The notes below the pieces were generated by a model, which was not told the DNA's origin, made no database searches, and was given only the letters and a program-made list of their open reading frames with translations. This document shows positions 61,098 through 64,000 of a stretch of DNA of 64,000 nt, in pieces. How positions within the stretch are numbered: position 1 is the first letter of the stretch; the number at the start of each line of letters is the position of its first letter. Source of the stretch: Tumebacillus_A lipolyticus (GTDB lineage: Bacteria > Bacillota > Bacilli > Tumebacillales > Tumebacillaceae); the NCBI RefSeq assembly GCF_042682745.1, contig NZ_JBHUIO010000011.1:310001-374000 (forward strand), read 5' to 3'. Position numbers and translations under genes: made by a program.

Positions 61098-62944
61098 GCC
61101 AGCAAGCGAGATCGACCCTAGAAGCGCTTCAATCTGAACGATACGTGCAGGTCAGACGCCGCATCTTCCGCCAATTGATCCAAGGCCTGATCTACGAGGG
61201 GCTGATCAGACCGGTCGAACATCCGGTAGCGAACGGCGTGCGTTTTGAGCTGTCCGGTCGCGATCGAGATCAGCGTCCGGTTCTCTACACCTGTCAGGGC
61301 AAGCGCACACATACGTTTCGCCGCGTACAGCTCACCGAAGTACCGGTGATGCGCCACGCCGATCGATCGGTGAGCGAAGCGGACTCGCTGACCCGCTTCC
61401 TGCTGGAAGTGCAAGATCACCTCGGCGCCGATCCTGACCGCCTCGCCGCCTTTTGCCGCGAACTGGAACAGACGCTGTTTAACGATACGCTGGCCCAGCA
61501 CCACCGTCACACCAATCGGCTGGCCTTTGCCGGTCTCTCCTACGACCAGTTGGAATCGTATGTGATGGATGGGCACCCCTATCATCCGAGCTACAAGTCC
61601 CGCATTGGGTTTGATGCGGAGGATCAGCTCACCTACGGGCCGGAGACGCGGCCGAGCGTCCATCCGATCTGGCTGGCCGTGCAGGCGAGCGATGCGCGGC
61701 TGGTCGCATCGGAGTCGATCGACCTGCCCAGCTTCTGGCGCGAAGAGCTGGGAGATGAGCAGCTGGAGCGCTTTCGGGCCGCGATCATCGAGCAGGGCTA
61801 TCAGCCGGACGACTACCATCTGCTGCCCGTCCACCCGTGGCAATGGCAGCACAAGATCCTGCCCGCCCTGCACGAAGAGCTCACCTGCGGCAAAATTCTG
61901 CTGCTCGACTTTGCTGTCGATGCCTACCATCCGCAGCAGTCGATCCGCACGCTCGCCAACGGCACATCGCCCGCCCGCGCTTCGCTCAAGCTGTCGATGA
62001 GCATCATCAACACGTCGACCGGACGGGTTTTAGCACCGCACACCGTCCAAAATGCGCCCAAGGTGACCGACTGGCTCAAGTCGATCCTCGCCCGAGATGC
62101 TTTTTTGCGCGACGAGTGCCGCCTGATCCTGCTCGGCGAAGTGCTGGGGATCACCTATGATCGCCCGCCGCTCTCCGATCTGGTACAGGGTGTGACCTAC
62201 GGTGTGCTCGGCTGCATCTGGCGCGAGAGCATCCACCGCTTCCTCGAACCGGGCGAAGAGGCGGTGCCCTACAACGGTCTGACCGCCCTCGATCTGGACG
62301 GAAGCCCGCTGATCGCACCGTGGATCGAAGCGCATGGAGCAGAAGCTTGGCTGACCGACCTGTTTCGGACCAGCGTCCTGCCGGTGCTTCACCTGCTCTA
62401 CGCGCACGGGTTGGCGCTGGAGACGCATGCGCAAAACATGGTCTTGGTACACCGCGCAGGCAAACCGATTCGCGTCGCCTTAAAAGACTTCCATGACGGC
62501 GTGCGCTTCGCTCCGTCCCATCTGGCCGAACCGGATCGACTGCCCGCGCTGCTCGCCACACCTGAGGCGCATGCGCGCATCAACCGCAACTCCTTCTTGG
62601 AGACGGATGATCTGATCGCCGTGCGCGACTTTATGCACGACGCCTTTTTCTTCATCAATCTAGGCGAGTTGGCGCTGCTGATGGAGGCGAAATTTTCCTT
62701 CTCCGAGCAGCGGTTCTGGACACTGTTGCACGATGTGATCCGCTCCTACCAACGCCGTTTCCCCGCGCTTGCAGAGCGCTTCCAACTGTTCGACCTGTTC
62801 GCGCCGACAACTTTTGTCGAACAGTTGACCAAGCGCCGCCTCTACCCGGATACGGAGATTCGCGTCCAAGAGGTGCCCAATCCGCTGTCGCTCCGCTTTG
62901 CAGAGGAGGAAGAGGGAGTGATGTTCGATGCTGCGTCAAAATGA
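61094..62944 (+). CDS. sbnF: IucA/IucC siderophore synthetase SbnF
   Basis: This 616-residue NIS synthetase belongs to the type that acts on pre-formed monoamides. Landmarks are RRRIFRQLIQGLIYEGLIRP, GHPYHPSYKSRIGF, LPVHPWQWQHKI, NTSTGRVLAPHT, HAQNMVLVHRAGKP, LKDFHDGVRFAPSH and the C-terminal VQEVPNPL. SbnF adds a second diaminopropionate to citryl-diaminoethane. The ATGA overlap with sbnE and the 17-base overlap with sbnG show tight coupling. A paralogue lies at 52081. Confidence 0.92.
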   Translation: MSQQARSTLEALQSERYVQVRRRIFRQLIQGLIYEGLIRPVEHPVANGVRFELSGRDRDQRPVLYTCQGKRTHTFRRVQLTEVPVMRHADRSVSEADSLTRFLLEVQDHLGADPDRLAAFCRELEQTLFNDTLAQHHRHTNRLAFAGLSYDQLESYVMDGHPYHPSYKSRIGFDAEDQLTYGPETRPSVHPIWLAVQASDARLVASESIDLPSFWREELGDEQLERFRAAIIEQGYQPDDYHLLPVHPWQWQHKILPALHEELTCGKILLLDFAVDAYHPQQSIRTLANGTSPARASLKLSMSIINTSTGRVLAPHTVQNAPKVTDWLKSILARDAFLRDECRLILLGEVLGITYDRPPLSDLVQGVTYGVLGCIWRESIHRFLEPGEEAVPYNGLTALDLDGSPLIAPWIEAHGAEAWLTDLFRTSVLPVLHLLYAHGLALETHAQNMVLVHRAGKPIRVALKDFHDGVRFAPSHLAEPDRLPALLATPEAHARINRNSFLETDDLIAVRDFMHDAFFFINLGELALLMEAKFSFSEQRFWTLLHDVIRSYQRRFPALAERFQLFDLFAPTTFVEQLTKRRLYPDTEIRVQEVPNPLSLRFAEEEEGVMFDAASK

Positions 62945-63725
62945 GTTCAAGCAAAAGCTCAAGGCCGGGCAACCGACGTTCGGCCTTTTTTGCTCCGTTC
63001 CCCATCCGCTGATGGTCGAGCTGATCGCCTTGGCCGACTATGATTTTGTCATCCTCGACACGGAGCATGTGCTGGTCAACCCGGAGACGCTGGAAAACAT
63101 GATCCGCGCTGCCGAAGCGCTCAGCATCACCCCATTGGTGCGCGTGGGCGATGGGAGCAAAGAGACGATTTTGCGCGCGCTGGACGCAGGTGCGCTCGGC
63201 GTGGTCGTCCCGCATGTGGAGAGCGGTGCACAGGCGGAGGCGATCGTGCGCGCCGCCCGCTACTATCCGGAGGGTATGCGCAGCTTAAACGGCGGACGCC
63301 CCGGCGCGTTTGGGAAGCGCTCGCTCGTCGAGTACATGAAGCGGGCAAACGAGGAGATCATGGTCATCCCGATGATCGAAAGCCGAGCGGGCCTCGAACA
63401 TCTTGACGAGATCCTCGCCGTCCCCGGCATCGACCTGATCCTCGAAGGCTCGGCCGACCTGTCCCAATCGTTCGGCATCCCCTGGCAGACGGGCAGCCAG
63501 ACGGTGCAGGATGCGCTCGCTCACCTCCACGCGCGGTGTCGAGCAAAAGGGGTGCCCTCCTGCGCGATCCCGCGGACGTCTGCCGAATTCGCCCCGCTCT
63601 GGCAGCTAGGGGTTCGCTCGTTTGTGCTCGGCGATGAGCGCGGCATTTCCTTTCGTGCACTGAACGCACACCGCACTTCCTACCATCAACTGATCCCAAC
63701 GAAGGAGACCGTACCTGATGAATAA
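62928..63725 (+). CDS. sbnG: SbnG-type citrate synthase (HpcH/HpaI aldolase fold)
   Basis: This 265-residue protein of the class II aldolase HpcH/HpaI family produces citrate from oxaloacetate and acetyl-CoA in sbn clusters, giving the siderophore its own citrate supply independent of the TCA cycle. Marks are FGLFCSVPHPLMVEL, VILDTEHVLV (metal ligands), PLVRVGDGS, VVVPHVESGAQAE and DLILEGSADLSQSFG. AGGGAG is nine bases upstream of the ATG. Its stop overlaps the start of sbnH by eight bases. Confidence 0.93.
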   Translation: MLRQNEFKQKLKAGQPTFGLFCSVPHPLMVELIALADYDFVILDTEHVLVNPETLENMIRAAEALSITPLVRVGDGSKETILRALDAGALGVVVPHVESGAQAEAIVRAARYYPEGMRSLNGGRPGAFGKRSLVEYMKRANEEIMVIPMIESRAGLEHLDEILAVPGIDLILEGSADLSQSFGIPWQTGSQTVQDALAHLHARCRAKGVPSCAIPRTSAEFAPLWQLGVRSFVLGDERGISFRALNAHRTSYHQLIPTKETVPDE

Positions 63726-64000
63726 GATTCTCGACCTGATTCAAACTGCCAAGCAGGAAAGTCGAAAGCCGATCTGCGCCTTCCTCTACGATCTGGAACA
63801 GCTGCGCACGCACGTCAAATCGCGCGTCGCATCGCTGCCTGCCAACACTCGCTTTTTCTATGCGATCAAAGCCAACTCGGAGCTGCCGATCCTGCGCGCG
63901 CTCGCCCCGATCGTGCACGGCTTCGAAGTCGCTTCGATCGGCGAGATTCTGAAAGTGCGCTCCATCTCCTCCGAGATCCCGATCCTCTTTGGCGGGCCAG
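63718..64000 (+). CDS. sbnH: PLP decarboxylase SbnH, truncated by the window end
   Basis: Only the first 94 codons are visible. They carry Lys51 in FFYAIKANS for PLP, LAPIVHGFEVASIGE and ILFGGP, collinear with the copy at 50897. The ATG has AAGGAG about ten bases upstream and lies inside the end of sbnG. In the staphyloferrin B route SbnH decarboxylates citryl-diaminopropionate to citryl-diaminoethane before SbnF acts. The rest of the gene is outside the window. Confidence 0.92.
   Translation, partial: MNKILDLIQTAKQESRKPICAFLYDLEQLRTHVKSRVASLPANTRFFYAIKANSELPILRALAPIVHGFEVASIGEILKVRSISSEIPILFGGP

Overview
The window looks like a chromosome segment from a spore-forming, aerobic member of the Bacillota (Bacilli), moderately GC-rich. 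Indicators are GGAGG-type ribosome binding sites, sigma-A promoters, many intrinsic terminators, a YlbF-family regulator, a YjcZ-like mini-protein, a caa3-type oxidase, a coproheme decarboxylase HemQ and a Bacillus-style ykoEDC operon. A Tumebacillus/Alicyclobacillaceae-like host is my inference; no rRNA or tRNA gene is present to confirm it.

Layout. 0-7 kb: an inositol-monophosphatase family enzyme, two tandem paralogous sensor kinases, and a thiamine/HMP ECF transporter (ykoEDC) behind a TPP riboswitch. 7-12 kb: an MFS exporter and a ferrous-iron uptake operon whose FeoB is split into separate GTPase and permease genes, with palindromic operator-like sites upstream. 12-23 kb: YlbF, an aldo/keto reductase, a DUF4397 protein, cardiolipin synthase, a PAP2-type membrane phosphatase, two related membrane proteins of unknown function and a two-gene ABC exporter. 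23-30 kb: a terminal oxidase block (ctaC, ctaD, ctaB, ctaE-like and a 31-residue membrane protein), an rRNA methyltransferase and a superoxide dismutase. 30-34 kb: phenylalanine hydroxylase and hemQ. 34-38 kb: an AT-rich island with a secreted PKD-like protein, a giant FtsX-type permease and an ABC ATPase, laid out like lactococcin-972 loci. 38-50 kb: an oxidoreductase, a cysteine-containing 95-residue protein with an unknown partner, peptidase, sirtuin, acetyltransferases, a lipid glycosyltransferase with a PAP2 phosphatase, patA and an Eis-like acetyltransferase.

49.8-64 kb is an iron-regulated siderophore locus of the staphyloferrin B (sbn) type. It is arranged as two divergent operons around one regulatory region that holds four Fur-box-like palindromes. 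The plus strand carries sbnA, sbnB, sbnE, sbnF, sbnG and sbnH (cut by the window edge); the minus strand carries sbnC, sbnD, a second sbnF-like synthetase and a second sbnH-like decarboxylase. A Fur-boxed FhuF-like ferric reductase lies beyond the minus operon. Together they can make diaminopropionate, a dedicated citrate, and assemble and export a citrate/alpha-ketoglutarate siderophore. The extra synthetase and decarboxylase suggest a product or route not identical to staphyloferrin B. This locus is the strongest candidate for new biology here, followed by the AT-rich secreted-protein/ABC island.
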